From the NCBI GenBank assembly GCA_963829505.1, contig CAWHIL010000001.1, positions 1,674,001 to 1,738,000 on the forward strand: a stretch of 64,000 nt of DNA. Direction: 5' to 3'. This DNA is from Roseiarcus sp963829505. Lineage in GTDB: Bacteria > Pseudomonadota > Alphaproteobacteria > Rhizobiales > Beijerinckiaceae. The notes under the pieces were generated by a model, which searched no databases, was not told the origin of the DNA, and saw nothing but the letters and a program-made list of their open reading frames with translations. Below, one piece after another: positions 19,612-27,832 of the stretch (positions are counted from its first letter, which is position 1; each line of letters starts with the position of its first letter). The position numbers were made by a program, and so were the translations under genes.

Positions 19612-20553
19612 TCAGACTACCGGCGTCAGCAGGGGGCACCCGGCGAAATGCGCCTCGAGATTGTCGCGAACCAGTTTTCCCATGGCCTTGCGGGTCTCGA
19701 CCGTGCCGCTCGACTGATGCGGCTGGACAATAACCTGCCGGAACGCCATGAGGCGCGGGTCGATGTTGGGCTCGTTCAGGAACACGTCAAGTGCGGCGCC
19801 CGCGATCGCATTGCGCTCAAGCGCGTGGATCAGGGCCGCCTCGTCGACCACCGAACCGCGAGCGACGTTGACGAAGAGGCCGAAGGGACCGAGAGCCTCG
19901 AAGACGGCGGCGTTGACGAGACCGCGCGTCGCTTCGCCGCCCGCGACGGAGGCGACCAGGATATCGCTCGCCGCGGCCAGTTCGACCGGGGTCCTGAAGT
20001 AGGCGTGGGCCGCGTCCGCCGCCGGCGCCACATCGGAATAGGCGATCTTTACGTCAAAGCCTTCGGCGCGGCGCGCGATGGCGCGGCCGATGCGCCCGAA
20101 ACCGAGAATGCCGAGCGTCTTGCCGCGAAGGCTCGTCCCGAGCGGCAGGTTTCCGACGCGCCATGCGCCGGATCGGACGTGCGCATCGCCGTCGATCACC
20201 TTGCGCATGTGGGCGAGGATGAGAGCGAAGGCAAAGTCCGCCACGTCCTCGGTGAGGACGTCGGGCGTGTTGGTGACGCGCACCCCGCGTTGACGCGCCC
20301 GCCCGAGGTCGATCGCGTCGACGCCGACGCCGTAGCAGGCGACGATCTCGAGCTTCGGACAGCGATCGATGAGCGCGCCGGACGCGCCGAGTTCGCCGCG
20401 CGTGGCGATGGCGCGCGCTTGCGGCGCCCATTCGGCGAGGAAGGCCTCGCGGTCGGGGGCGAGCCACAATTTCCGGAGGTCGTAGTCCCCTTCCAGCGGC
20501 CCCATGTCCCATTCCGGATAGGCGCCGATCATCAGCACCGTGGGCTTGGACAT
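19612..20553 (-). CDS. D-isomer-specific 2-hydroxyacid dehydrogenase
   Basis: The 313-residue protein has the NAD-binding domain GKTLGILGFGRIGRAIARRA (about residues 140-160). The catalytic Arg (NVARGSVVDE), Glu and His (VIVQPHQSSGT) of the D-2-hydroxyacid dehydrogenase family are in place. It resembles glyoxylate/hydroxypyruvate and 2-ketogluconate reductases (GhrB type). In this locus, reduction of 2-keto-gluconate is a reasonable role but not proven. It is first in a minus-strand operon with idnD, divergent from the gluconate 5-dehydrogenase gene, and shares its operator at 20628-20643. Confidence 0.88.
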   Translation of the reverse strand: MSKPTVLMIGAYPEWDMGPLEGDYDLRKLWLAPDREAFLAEWAPQARAIATRGELGASGALIDRCPKLEIVACYGVGVDAIDLGRARQRGVRVTNTPDVLTEDVADFAFALILAHMRKVIDGDAHVRSGAWRVGNLPLGTSLRGKTLGILGFGRIGRAIARRAEGFDVKIAYSDVAPAADAAHAYFRTPVELAAASDILVASVAGGEATRGLVNAAVFEALGPFGLFVNVARGSVVDEAALIHALERNAIAGAALDVFLNEPNIDPRLMAFRQVIVQPHQSSGTVETRKAMGKLVRDNLEAHFAGCPLLTPVV

Positions 20554-20615
20554 CGCTCCGCCTCTCCCATCTCGCCGCGACCGGCCAAACCCAGTCGCAA
20601 GGGTTCAGAAATCGC

Positions 20616-20643
20616 TTGACGATGCCGATGTTATCGGTAACAT
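20616..20643 (+). promoter_or_regulatory. promoter with LacI-type operator, site 2
   Basis: TTGACG at 20616-20621 is a -35 candidate. The near-perfect palindrome ATGTTATCGGTAACAT (20628-20643) fills the space down to the expected -10 region near 20639. A repressor bound here would block polymerase for the gluconate 5-dehydrogenase gene and could act on the divergent operon too. Confidence 0.7.
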
Positions 20644-20669
20644 AACAAGACTTCAAGCGGAAAATCGCC

Positions 20670-21446
20670 ATGAGTGGATTTGTCGATCGCCTCTTCGGCC
20701 TTTCGGGAAGGGTCTGCCTGGTGACCGGCTCGTCGGGCGGCATCGGCTTGGCGCTGGCCCGCGGCCTGGCCGCCGCCGGGGCTCGCGTCGTCGTCAACGG
20801 CCGAACCCGCAACACGGTCGAGGAAGCGGTCAAGTCGTTGAGCGCCGAGGGCGCCGACGCCACGCCTGCGGTCTTCGACGTGACCGAGCCTTCCGAGGTC
20901 GCGGACGCGGTCCGAACCATCGAGGCCGAGGTCGGCCCGATCGCCGTGCTTGTCAACAATGCGGGGATCCAGCGCCGGGCGCCGCTCGAGGACTATCCAG
21001 AGGAAACCTGGCGCGAACTCATGCGCGTCAATCTGGACAGCGTTTTCTTCGTCTCCAAGGCGGCGGCGCGCGGCATGATCGCGCGCAAGAGCGGCCGGAT
21101 CATCAATATCGCTTCGGTTCAGGCTGAATTGGCGCGGCCGAACATCGCGCCCTACACCGCATCGAAGGGCGGTGTGAAGATGCTGACCAAGGGCATGGCG
21201 ACCGACTGGGGCAAGCATGGCGTCAGGGTCAACGGGATCGCCCCGGGTTATTTCAAGACGGCGCTCAACAAGGCCCTTGTCGAAGACGAAAAGTTCTCCG
21301 CCTGGCTCACGGCGCGCACGCCGATGGGCCGTTGGGGCGACGTCGAGGAATTGGTCGGCGCCGCAATCTTCCTCGCCTCCGACGCCTCGAGTTTCGTCAA
21401 TGGCCACATCCTCTATGTCGACGGCGGAATCACCGCCTGCCTGTGA
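20670..21446 (+). CDS. idnO: SDR-family gluconate 5-dehydrogenase
   Basis: The 258-residue short-chain dehydrogenase has the cofactor motif TGSSGGIGLALARGL (about residues 19-33), NNAG, the catalytic Ser (IASVQ) and YTASKGG. The start LFGLSGRVCLVTGSSGGIGL and the end VNGHILYVDGGITACL are the wording of gluconate 5-dehydrogenases, which interconvert 5-keto-D-gluconate and D-gluconate. Together with the L-idonate dehydrogenase it would feed idonate into gluconate. It is transcribed from the operator-containing promoter just upstream. Confidence 0.87.
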   Translation: MSGFVDRLFGLSGRVCLVTGSSGGIGLALARGLAAAGARVVVNGRTRNTVEEAVKSLSAEGADATPAVFDVTEPSEVADAVRTIEAEVGPIAVLVNNAGIQRRAPLEDYPEETWRELMRVNLDSVFFVSKAAARGMIARKSGRIINIASVQAELARPNIAPYTASKGGVKMLTKGMATDWGKHGVRVNGIAPGYFKTALNKALVEDEKFSAWLTARTPMGRWGDVEELVGAAIFLASDASSFVNGHILYVDGGITACL

Positions 21447-21557
21447 AGGGAGCCGGTTCGCCCCGCTGGAGCCGCCCGAGGCCGACCGTCGCATTGCGAT
21501 CGCGCAACTGGCCGCCAACCCCGGCGGAGCCGTCGTCGATGCAGGAAAGGCGCCGAA

Positions 21558-22461
21558 ATGAGTGCGTCTTCGTCCCCTTCCGTCGCTGTGGTCGGCGTCG
21601 GAGTGCATGGGGAGCGCAATCGCCTCGCGGCTTATCGAGACGGGATCGGTCGTCGCCATTTTCGATCGTGACGCGTCCAAAATGGATGCGCTCGCGAAGC
21701 GAGGCGCCCGCGCCGCGATGTCCGCCGCCGACGCAGCAAGGAGCGCGCGCTTCGTCATCACCAGCCTCAATTCGGCGGCGATCCTCGAATCGGCGGTGTT
21801 CGGGCCCGAGGGCGTGGCGAGCGCCGCGAACGCCGGCACGCTGCTCATCGACATGTCGTCGATCGACCCGGATTCGACCCGGTCTCTCGCAGCCCGGTTT
21901 CTCGAGATGACGGGCGGCGGCCGGTGGATCGATTGCCCGCTTTCCGGGGGCGCGCCCGGGGCGCTGGCGGGGCGGCTGACGGTGATGGCCGGCGGCGGGG
22001 AAGCCGACTTCGAACGGGCGCGGACGGTGATGAGCCGCCTGACCGCCAACTACACGCTTATGGGGCCGCTTGGCGCGGGCCAGGCGACGAAGCTCGTGAA
22101 CCAGGTCCTTTGCGCCATTCAGTTCCAGGCGGTGGCGGAGGCGATCGCGCTCGCGGAGCGGGCCGGCGTCAGCGCCGAACGAATCCCGTCGGCGCTTGCG
22201 GGCGGCCGCGCGGACTCGCGCATCCTGCAGGAGTTCGGGGCGAAGATGGCCCGCCGCGATTATTCTCCGACCGGCCGGCTGGACAACATGCTCAAAGACC
22301 TCGAAGGCGTTCAGGCGCTGGCTCGGGCGACCCAAACGGCCTTGCCCGCCACCGCGATCGTGGCGGAGATCCATCGGGCGCTGATCGCGGCCGGACTTGG
22401 GCCCGAGGACAATGCCGCCCTGATGCGCCAGTTCGACGACCCCCGCGACAATTCGTCCTGA
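21558..22461 (+). CDS. beta-hydroxyacid dehydrogenase (GarR/HIBADH type), frameshifted
   Basis: The start MSASSSPSVAVVGVGV (ATG at 21558) is in one frame and MGSAIASRLIETGSVVAIFD continues in the next, so one extra base lies at about 21606, exactly inside the GxGxMG cofactor motif. The rest (300 residues after repair) has the substrate motif DCPLSGGAPGALAGRLTVMA, the catalytic lysine block GAGQATKLVNQ, and the C-terminal helical domain. The family includes tartronate semialdehyde reductase and 3-hydroxyisobutyrate dehydrogenase. It follows idnO by 111 bases. Internal translation from the ATG at 21607 would lack the cofactor motif. Confidence 0.85.
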
Positions 22462-22487
22462 CCGCTGAATCGGGGCGAAGAAAGCGC

Positions 22488-22516
22488 TTGTCAGCCAGTT
22501 ATGTTATCGGTAACAA
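22488..22516 (+). promoter_or_regulatory. promoter with LacI-type operator, site 3
   Basis: TTGTCA at 22488-22493 is followed by ATGTTATCGGTAACAA at 22501-22516. This is the same layout as site 2, with the palindrome lying over the -10 region. It is 56 bases before the ABC transporter genes and should control them. Confidence 0.7.
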
Positions 22517-22571
22517 TCCGAGTCGACGCGAAAGTTGCCAAGAGGGCTCCGCAAGAGGGAGGCGCACGTAC

Positions 22572-24078
22572 GTGGAGGGATCTCTCCGTTTTGAGAACGT
22601 CGTCAAAACGTTCGGCGGCACGCGGGCGCTCAAGGGCGTCAGCTTGGATGTTCATCGCGGTGAAGTCGTGGCGCTCCTGGGTGAGAACGGCGCTGGAAAA
22701 TCCACACTCATCAAGATACTGGGCGGCATCTTCAAGGCTGACAGCGGCCAGATCACGATTGCCGGCGAACACTATCGCCACCGAACTCAGGCGCGTGGAG
22801 TTCGGCAGAGTGTCGCCTTCATCCATCAGGATCTCGGACTCGTTGAATGGATGACCGTCGCGGAGAACATGAGCTTGCCTCAGGGCTTCGCGGGGCGAAG
22901 CTGGTCTGGCGCGCTCGGCCTGATCGATTGGCCCAAGGCGGAGCAGCAAGCCCAGGTGGCGTTGAAGCTCGTTGGCTGCGACATCGACCCGACGATCCGG
23001 GTCCACAGCCTGAACTCGCACTGAAAAGTCGCTGGTGGCAATCGCCCGCGCGCTGGTCGTGGACTGCGACTTTCTCGTGCTTGACGAGCCGACGGCCAGT
23101 CTTCCGGCCGACGAGGTGGAGCGGCTTTTCGAGGCGATGCGCCGCCTGCGCGCGCGCGGCGTCGGCATGATCTATGTGTCGCATCGCCTCGACGAGATTT
23201 TCCGCGTCGCCGACCGCGTTGTGGTGGTGCGCGACGGCCTCAAGGTCGGTGAGAAGCCCGTGACCCAGACGACCGCGGACGAATTGGTGGGGCTGATCGT
23301 CGGCCGCGCCACGCTCGACGTGTTTCGCAAAGCCGAATATCGGCCCGGTCCGGCGCGCCTCGTGCTGCGCGATGTGGTGACACCCTCGGCGGGCCCGGTC
23401 AGTTTCGATGTCCGAGAGGGCGAGTTGCTCGGCCTCGTCGGGCTGCGCGGCGCGGGCCAAGAGGAAATCGGTCGCGCTCTGTTCGGCACAGTTCCGCACC
23501 GCGGCGCAATCACGCTCGACGGTCAGACCCCGGATCTCTCCTCGCCGCGCGCCGCGCTGTTGGCCGGCATTGGCCTGGTCGCCCGTGACCGCATGGACGA
23601 ATCACTCGCGCCTTCGCTCAGCATCCGCGAGAACACCTTCCTCAATCCGGGCGCGGCGGGACGCAGTCTATTTTCTTCACTCTCGCCGTCGGCCGAGGCG
23701 CGCTTGGCCATAAAACTGGGCGAATCTGTCGGCTTGCGGCCCAACGATCCCGATATGCCGATCGAAGGTCTGTCGGGGGGCAACCAGCAAAAAGTGGTGG
23801 TCGGTCGCTGGCTCGTTACTCGGCGTCGCCTGCTCGTGGCCGAAGATCCGACAGCTGGCGTCGACGTCGGCGCTAAGGCGGAGATCTACCGGCTGATCGG
23901 CCGTGCGCTGGAGGAGGGGCTCGCGGTCATCGTGGTCTCCACCGACTTCGAGGAGATCGCCAAGGTCTGTCACCGGGCGCTAGTTTTCAACCGAGGCAAG
24001 ATCATCGCGGAGCTTGGCGGCCCCGAGCTCACGACGGAATCGGTGATCACTATGGCCTCCGCTTCAGAAGCGGCTTGA
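22572..24078 (+). CDS. sugar ABC transporter ATP-binding protein (two-domain RbsA type), frameshifted
   Basis: From a GTG at 22572 the first ATPase domain has Walker A GENGAGKST and Q-loop FIHQDLGLVEWMT. The frame then stops at HSLNSH, while the following bases read TRTEKSLVAIARALVVDCDF with Walker B FLVLDEPTA in the next frame. Removing one A near 23013 restores VHSLTRTEKSLVAIA. The second domain has GLRGAGQEEIGRALFG, the signature LSGGNQQKVVVGRWL and AEDPTAGVDVGAKAEIY. The repaired 501 residues is the normal length for ribose/xylose-type ATPases. It heads an operon with permease and binding protein, so it would energise import of a sugar or sugar acid. Confidence 0.87.
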
Positions 24079-24096
24079 CCGAAAGAAGGGTTAGTC

Positions 24097-25146
24097 ATGT
24101 CGACCAACTCGATCAAATCCGACGCGCTCGAACCCACACGGGCGGAATTGGAAAACGCTTCCGTCGCCGAAAGGCTGCTTAAGCGACTGCCGGTCTATGG
24201 CCTGCCGATCCTGACGGTCCTTCTGATCGTGATGTTTTCGCTGATCCTGCCCGAGACATTCCCGACCCTGCTGAACGCCCGCTCGATCATCTCCGACAAG
24301 GCGATCATCGCGATACTTTCGCTGGCGGCGATGGTCCCGATGGCGGCCGGCAAGATCGATCTTACGGTCGGCTACGGCATCGTGCTCTGGCACATCCTGG
24401 CCATCAGCCTGCAGACAATGCTCGGCGTGCCTTGGCCGGTTGCGGTGCTTGTGGTGGTGCTGCTGGGCGCCGTGGTCGGCCTGCTCAACGGCGTCCTGGT
24501 GGAAGTCGCCCGCATCGACAGTTTCATCGCCACGCTGGGCACCGGCACGATTCTCTACGCCATCGCGCTCTGGCACTCGGGCGGGCGCCAAGTGGTGGGA
24601 GTACTGCCTCAAGGTTTCCTGGCGCTCAACGGCACGATGATCTTGGGCTTGCCGATCACGGGCTTTTACGTCCTCGCATTGGCGGTGGTGATGTGGCTCG
24701 TTCTCGAGCATCTTCCCATCGGCCGCTACCTCTATGCGATCGGGGCCAATCCCAAAGCGGCGGCGCTCAACGGCATACCAGTGCAGCGCTTCACTATGGC
24801 GGCGTTCCTCGCCTCGGGGACCCTAACGTCGGTCGCGGGAGTGCTGCTCGCCTCCAAACTGCGCATTGGACAGGCCAGCGTCGGGCTTGAGTATCTGCTG
24901 CCCGCGCTGGTCGGGGCCTTTCTTGGCTCCACGACCATCAAGCCGGGCCGGGTCAATGTCTGGGGCACGTTGGTCGGTGTCGCAATCCTCGCGGTCGGCA
25001 TCGCCGGCATTCAGCAATTCGGAGGCTCTTTCTGGGTCGAGCCAATGTTCAACGGCGTCACTTTGCTCATCGCCATCGGTATCGCCGGTTATGCCCAGCG
25101 CCGCCGCAGCCTTGGCACGGCGACGTTCAAAACGACGGGCGCGTGA
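24097..25146 (+). CDS. sugar ABC transporter permease
   Basis: The 349-residue protein is a polytopic membrane protein of the RbsC/XylH family with about nine hydrophobic segments, starting near residue 35 (YGLPILTVLLIVMFSLILPE). The cytoplasmic EAA-like segment GRYLYAIGANPKAAALNGI is present, along with the family text IDLTVGYGIV and FIATLGTGTILYAIA. It is 18 bases after the ATPase gene with a ribosome binding site (GAAAGAAGGG). It forms the import channel with the neighbouring ATPase and binding protein. A C-terminal positively charged tail (QRRRS) faces the cytoplasm. Confidence 0.93.
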   Translation: MSTNSIKSDALEPTRAELENASVAERLLKRLPVYGLPILTVLLIVMFSLILPETFPTLLNARSIISDKAIIAILSLAAMVPMAAGKIDLTVGYGIVLWHILAISLQTMLGVPWPVAVLVVVLLGAVVGLLNGVLVEVARIDSFIATLGTGTILYAIALWHSGGRQVVGVLPQGFLALNGTMILGLPITGFYVLALAVVMWLVLEHLPIGRYLYAIGANPKAAALNGIPVQRFTMAAFLASGTLTSVAGVLLASKLRIGQASVGLEYLLPALVGAFLGSTTIKPGRVNVWGTLVGVAILAVGIAGIQQFGGSFWVEPMFNGVTLLIAIGIAGYAQRRRSLGTATFKTTGA

Positions 25147-25175
25147 GCGATCCGCTACTGAGGAAGGAGTAGGTT

Positions 25176-26279
25176 ATGAACAGACGTGAATTGTTTTTTA
25201 AAGCGGCCGCCTTAAGTCTGTCGCTGCCGGCAGTTAGCAGGATCGCGCTTGCGGACACAATGGAGGACGCGAAAGCCTATCTGGCGAAATACGCCTCAAG
25301 GCAGGACACTTGGGATGGTCCGACCACCGGCCCAAAAGCCGCCAAGGGTAAGAGCATCGTCATCGTCGCCAACGACCTCAAGAACAGTGGCGTGCGCGCG
25401 ACGGTAGACGCAGCCGCCGAGGCCGCCAAGATCATCGGGTGGACCTCGCGCGTGATCGACGGCGCGGGCTCCGTATCGGGCCGCACTGCTGCGCTCGACC
25501 AGGCGATCACGCTGAAGCCCGCCGGCATTGTGGTTGTCGGCCTCGACCCGACCGAGCAGAAGTCCGGTCTGGAAGAGGCCGGAAAGGCCGGGATTGCCAT
25601 GGTCGCTTGGCATTCGGTGCCTAAGCTCGGGCCGATTGAGGGAACGACCATCCAGGTCAATGTCACCAGCGAACCGCTTGGCGTTCCGACCGCGGCTGCG
25701 ACATGGGCGTACCTGGACGCCGGAGGCAAGCCGGGCGTCGTCATCTTCACCGACAGCAACTACAGCTTCGCGGTAGCCAAATCGAAGAAGATGCAAGCGC
25801 TGATCGAACAGATGGGAGGCACGGTGCTCTCCTATGAGGACATGCCGATTGCCGACGTTTCGAACCGCATGGGGCAGCTTACCGTCTCGCTGCTCCAGCG
25901 CTTCGGGGCCAAATGGACTCATTCGCTGGCGATCAACGACATCTATTATGACTTCATGGCTCCGGCGCTGGCCGCGGCCGGCCTGCCAGGCGAGGGCGCG
26001 CCGAAGGCTGTCGCGGCGGGGGACGGTTCGGAGGCCGCTTACCAGCGCATCCGCGCTGGTCAGTATCAGGCCGTCACAGTCGCCGAGCCGCTGACCCTGC
26101 AGGGCTGGCAACTCATCGACGAAATAAATCGCGCGTTCGCAGGTGAGAAGCCGTCCGGCTACGTCACTCCGTTCCATGTGGTGACGAAGGCAAACATCGA
26201 CTTCGACGGCGGCAAGGACAACGTATTTGATCCGCAGAACAACTATCGCGAAGCCTACAAGAAGATCTGGGGCGTTTAA
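25176..26279 (+). CDS. sugar ABC transporter substrate-binding protein
   Basis: The 367-residue protein begins MNRRELFFKAAALSLSLPAV, a signal sequence with a twin-arginine-like RRELFFK, and probable cleavage after IALA. The remainder is a type I periplasmic binding protein: GKSIVIVANDLKNSGVRATV, the hinge strand TLKPAGIVVVGLDPTEQ, and SLAINDIYYDFMAPAL. It captures the substrate for the ATPase and permease just upstream. The gene context points to a sugar acid such as gluconate, idonate or a keto-derivative, but the ligand is not readable from sequence. AGGAAGGAG precedes the start. Confidence 0.92.
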   Translation: MNRRELFFKAAALSLSLPAVSRIALADTMEDAKAYLAKYASRQDTWDGPTTGPKAAKGKSIVIVANDLKNSGVRATVDAAAEAAKIIGWTSRVIDGAGSVSGRTAALDQAITLKPAGIVVVGLDPTEQKSGLEEAGKAGIAMVAWHSVPKLGPIEGTTIQVNVTSEPLGVPTAAATWAYLDAGGKPGVVIFTDSNYSFAVAKSKKMQALIEQMGGTVLSYEDMPIADVSNRMGQLTVSLLQRFGAKWTHSLAINDIYYDFMAPALAAAGLPGEGAPKAVAAGDGSEAAYQRIRAGQYQAVTVAEPLTLQGWQLIDEINRAFAGEKPSGYVTPFHVVTKANIDFDGGKDNVFDPQNNYREAYKKIWGV

Positions 26280-26366
26280 GTCCGCCGGATCCGATCTCGC
26301 GCGAGGCGCGACAATCAGAGGTCGCCGTCGCCGGCGACCTCTCGCTCTCTGTAAGAGATGATCCTC

Positions 26367-27272
26367 ATGAGCGAGTATGAAATCCTCGACCCGCGATTCC
26401 AGAAGCTCATAATATGGCACGCCAAGCTTGAACGCCTGTGGACCGGCTGTCGCTGGGCGGAGGGCCCCGTCTATGTGCCCGCGGCCAAACACCTCCTGTG
26501 GTCCGATATTCCCAACGACCGCGTGATGCGGTTCGATGAAGGCGATGGATCGGTCAGCGTCTTCGCAATCGGCTGCGGCAATCAAAATGGCCATACGCTG
26601 GACGCCGTGGGCCGCGTCATCGCCTGCGAGCAGGGCGGCCGCAAGATTTCCCGCTTGGAACATGACGGACGCTGGAAGGTTCTCGCCGACCGCTACCGCG
26701 GAAAGCGGCTCAATTCGCCCAACGACGTCGTGGTGAGGAGCGACGGCTCGATCTGGTTCACCGATCCGACCTACGGCATCGAAGGCCATTACGAGGGCAG
26801 CATTGCTCCCGCCGAACTCGGCGCCTCTAACGTCTATCGCCTGGACGAAGGGGCTGACCCTATCGCCATCGTCACCGACATGGTGCAGCCGAACGGGCTG
26901 GCGTTCTCACCTGACGAGAGGACGCTTTATGTCACCGATTCCGGCGAGAGCCATGTCCCCGATCTGCCCAAGGCAATTCGGGCCTATGACGTCGCGCCCG
27001 ACGGCCGGTCGGCGACGTTCAAGTCTGTCCTCGCGGTCTGCCCATCAGGAATCTTCGACGGTTTCCGAGTCGATCAGCACGGCAACCTCTGGGCCTCGAG
27101 CGCGGATGCGGTACGGGTCTACGCGCCCGATGGAACCCTGATCGGTCGTATTCTGGTTCCCGAATTCGTCTCAAACATGTGCTTTGGCGGCCCGTACCGG
27201 AACCGCCTCTACATCACCGCGCAAACCTCCCTCTATTCGATCTATCTGAACACCCACCCGGCGACGCGGTGA
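26367..27272 (+). CDS. SMP-30/gluconolactonase family protein
   Basis: The protein (301 residues from ATG 26367; a second ATG at 26358 would add three) is a six-bladed beta-propeller lactonase. The metal site residues are recognisable: the N-terminal Glu in WAEGPVYVP, the Asn in LNSPNDVVVRSDGS, the Asn of VQPNGLAFSPDERTLYVTDS and an Asp near the end. Members hydrolyse sugar lactones to aldonic acids. It is downstream of the sugar ABC importer in the same direction, so it would open a lactone to give the acid used by the dehydrogenases. There is no signal peptide, so it is cytoplasmic. Confidence 0.92.
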   Translation: MSEYEILDPRFQKLIIWHAKLERLWTGCRWAEGPVYVPAAKHLLWSDIPNDRVMRFDEGDGSVSVFAIGCGNQNGHTLDAVGRVIACEQGGRKISRLEHDGRWKVLADRYRGKRLNSPNDVVVRSDGSIWFTDPTYGIEGHYEGSIAPAELGASNVYRLDEGADPIAIVTDMVQPNGLAFSPDERTLYVTDSGESHVPDLPKAIRAYDVAPDGRSATFKSVLAVCPSGIFDGFRVDQHGNLWASSADAVRVYAPDGTLIGRILVPEFVSNMCFGGPYRNRLYITAQTSLYSIYLNTHPATR

Positions 27273-27389
27273 GCTATTCTCCACGGTCGCGCTGAACGCG
27301 GTAGGCCGCCGCGATGAAAAAAGGACGATCCGAACCTATCAGCCCCAGATGACGCTCCGGACCCTCCTCCAGCCGAAGGCAGCCCGCTG

Positions 27390-27734
27390 ATGTATATACG
27401 TTGCGCTTTCTTTCGCGGTCATGTGAGGCTTGGCTCCGAGGAGGCTTTTACATCGTTCGTGCGCGATAGATTGGTTCCTTTATGGACGCAATTTCCCGGC
27501 GCGGAGGAAGTCCGGGTGATGCGCCAGGTGGAGGCCGACGTCGCCGAGCCGCATTTCGAAATGGTGCTGGCGATCCGATATGCTTCGAAACAAGCCGTTG
27601 AGCTGGCGCTCGCCTCGGACGTGAGAGCCGAGAGCCGCGCCGTGACGGCCGATCTGATGAAAATGTTCGACGGCGACATCTTCCACTCCGTGTTTCGCGC
27701 CGACGAGTTTCCCCTTGCTATCGGCTCGATCTAG
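27390..27734 (+). CDS. small conserved-looking protein of unknown function
   Basis: The 114-residue protein starts MYIRCAFFRGHVRLGSEEAF and has alternating strand-like and helix-like parts, as in dimeric alpha+beta barrel proteins (EthD/antibiotic monooxygenase-like fold). Such small proteins are sometimes found in sugar catabolic loci. It has no clear catalytic motif. It lies 117 bases after the lactonase gene in the same direction and probably belongs to the same transcript. The fold assignment is inference from pattern only. Confidence 0.65.
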   Translation: MYIRCAFFRGHVRLGSEEAFTSFVRDRLVPLWTQFPGAEEVRVMRQVEADVAEPHFEMVLAIRYASKQAVELALASDVRAESRAVTADLMKMFDGDIFHSVFRADEFPLAIGSI

Positions 27735-27744
27735 TCGCGCTCTC

Positions 27745-27758
27745 TGTTACCGATAACA
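27745..27758 (+). promoter_or_regulatory. LacI-type operator-like palindrome, site 4
   Basis: TGTTACCGATAACA is the same palindrome as sites 2 and 3. It lies 10 bases after the last gene of the sugar-acid operon and before the boxB stop. There is no gene start next to it; it may serve as an auxiliary site for looping or mark a lost promoter. Confidence 0.5.
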
Positions 27759-27832
27759 ATCAGGAATCCCAAGCCTCATCCGACCGGTCGCCGCGGCGCA
27801 CGATTCCGAGCTTCGATCGAGATGCGTTCCGT

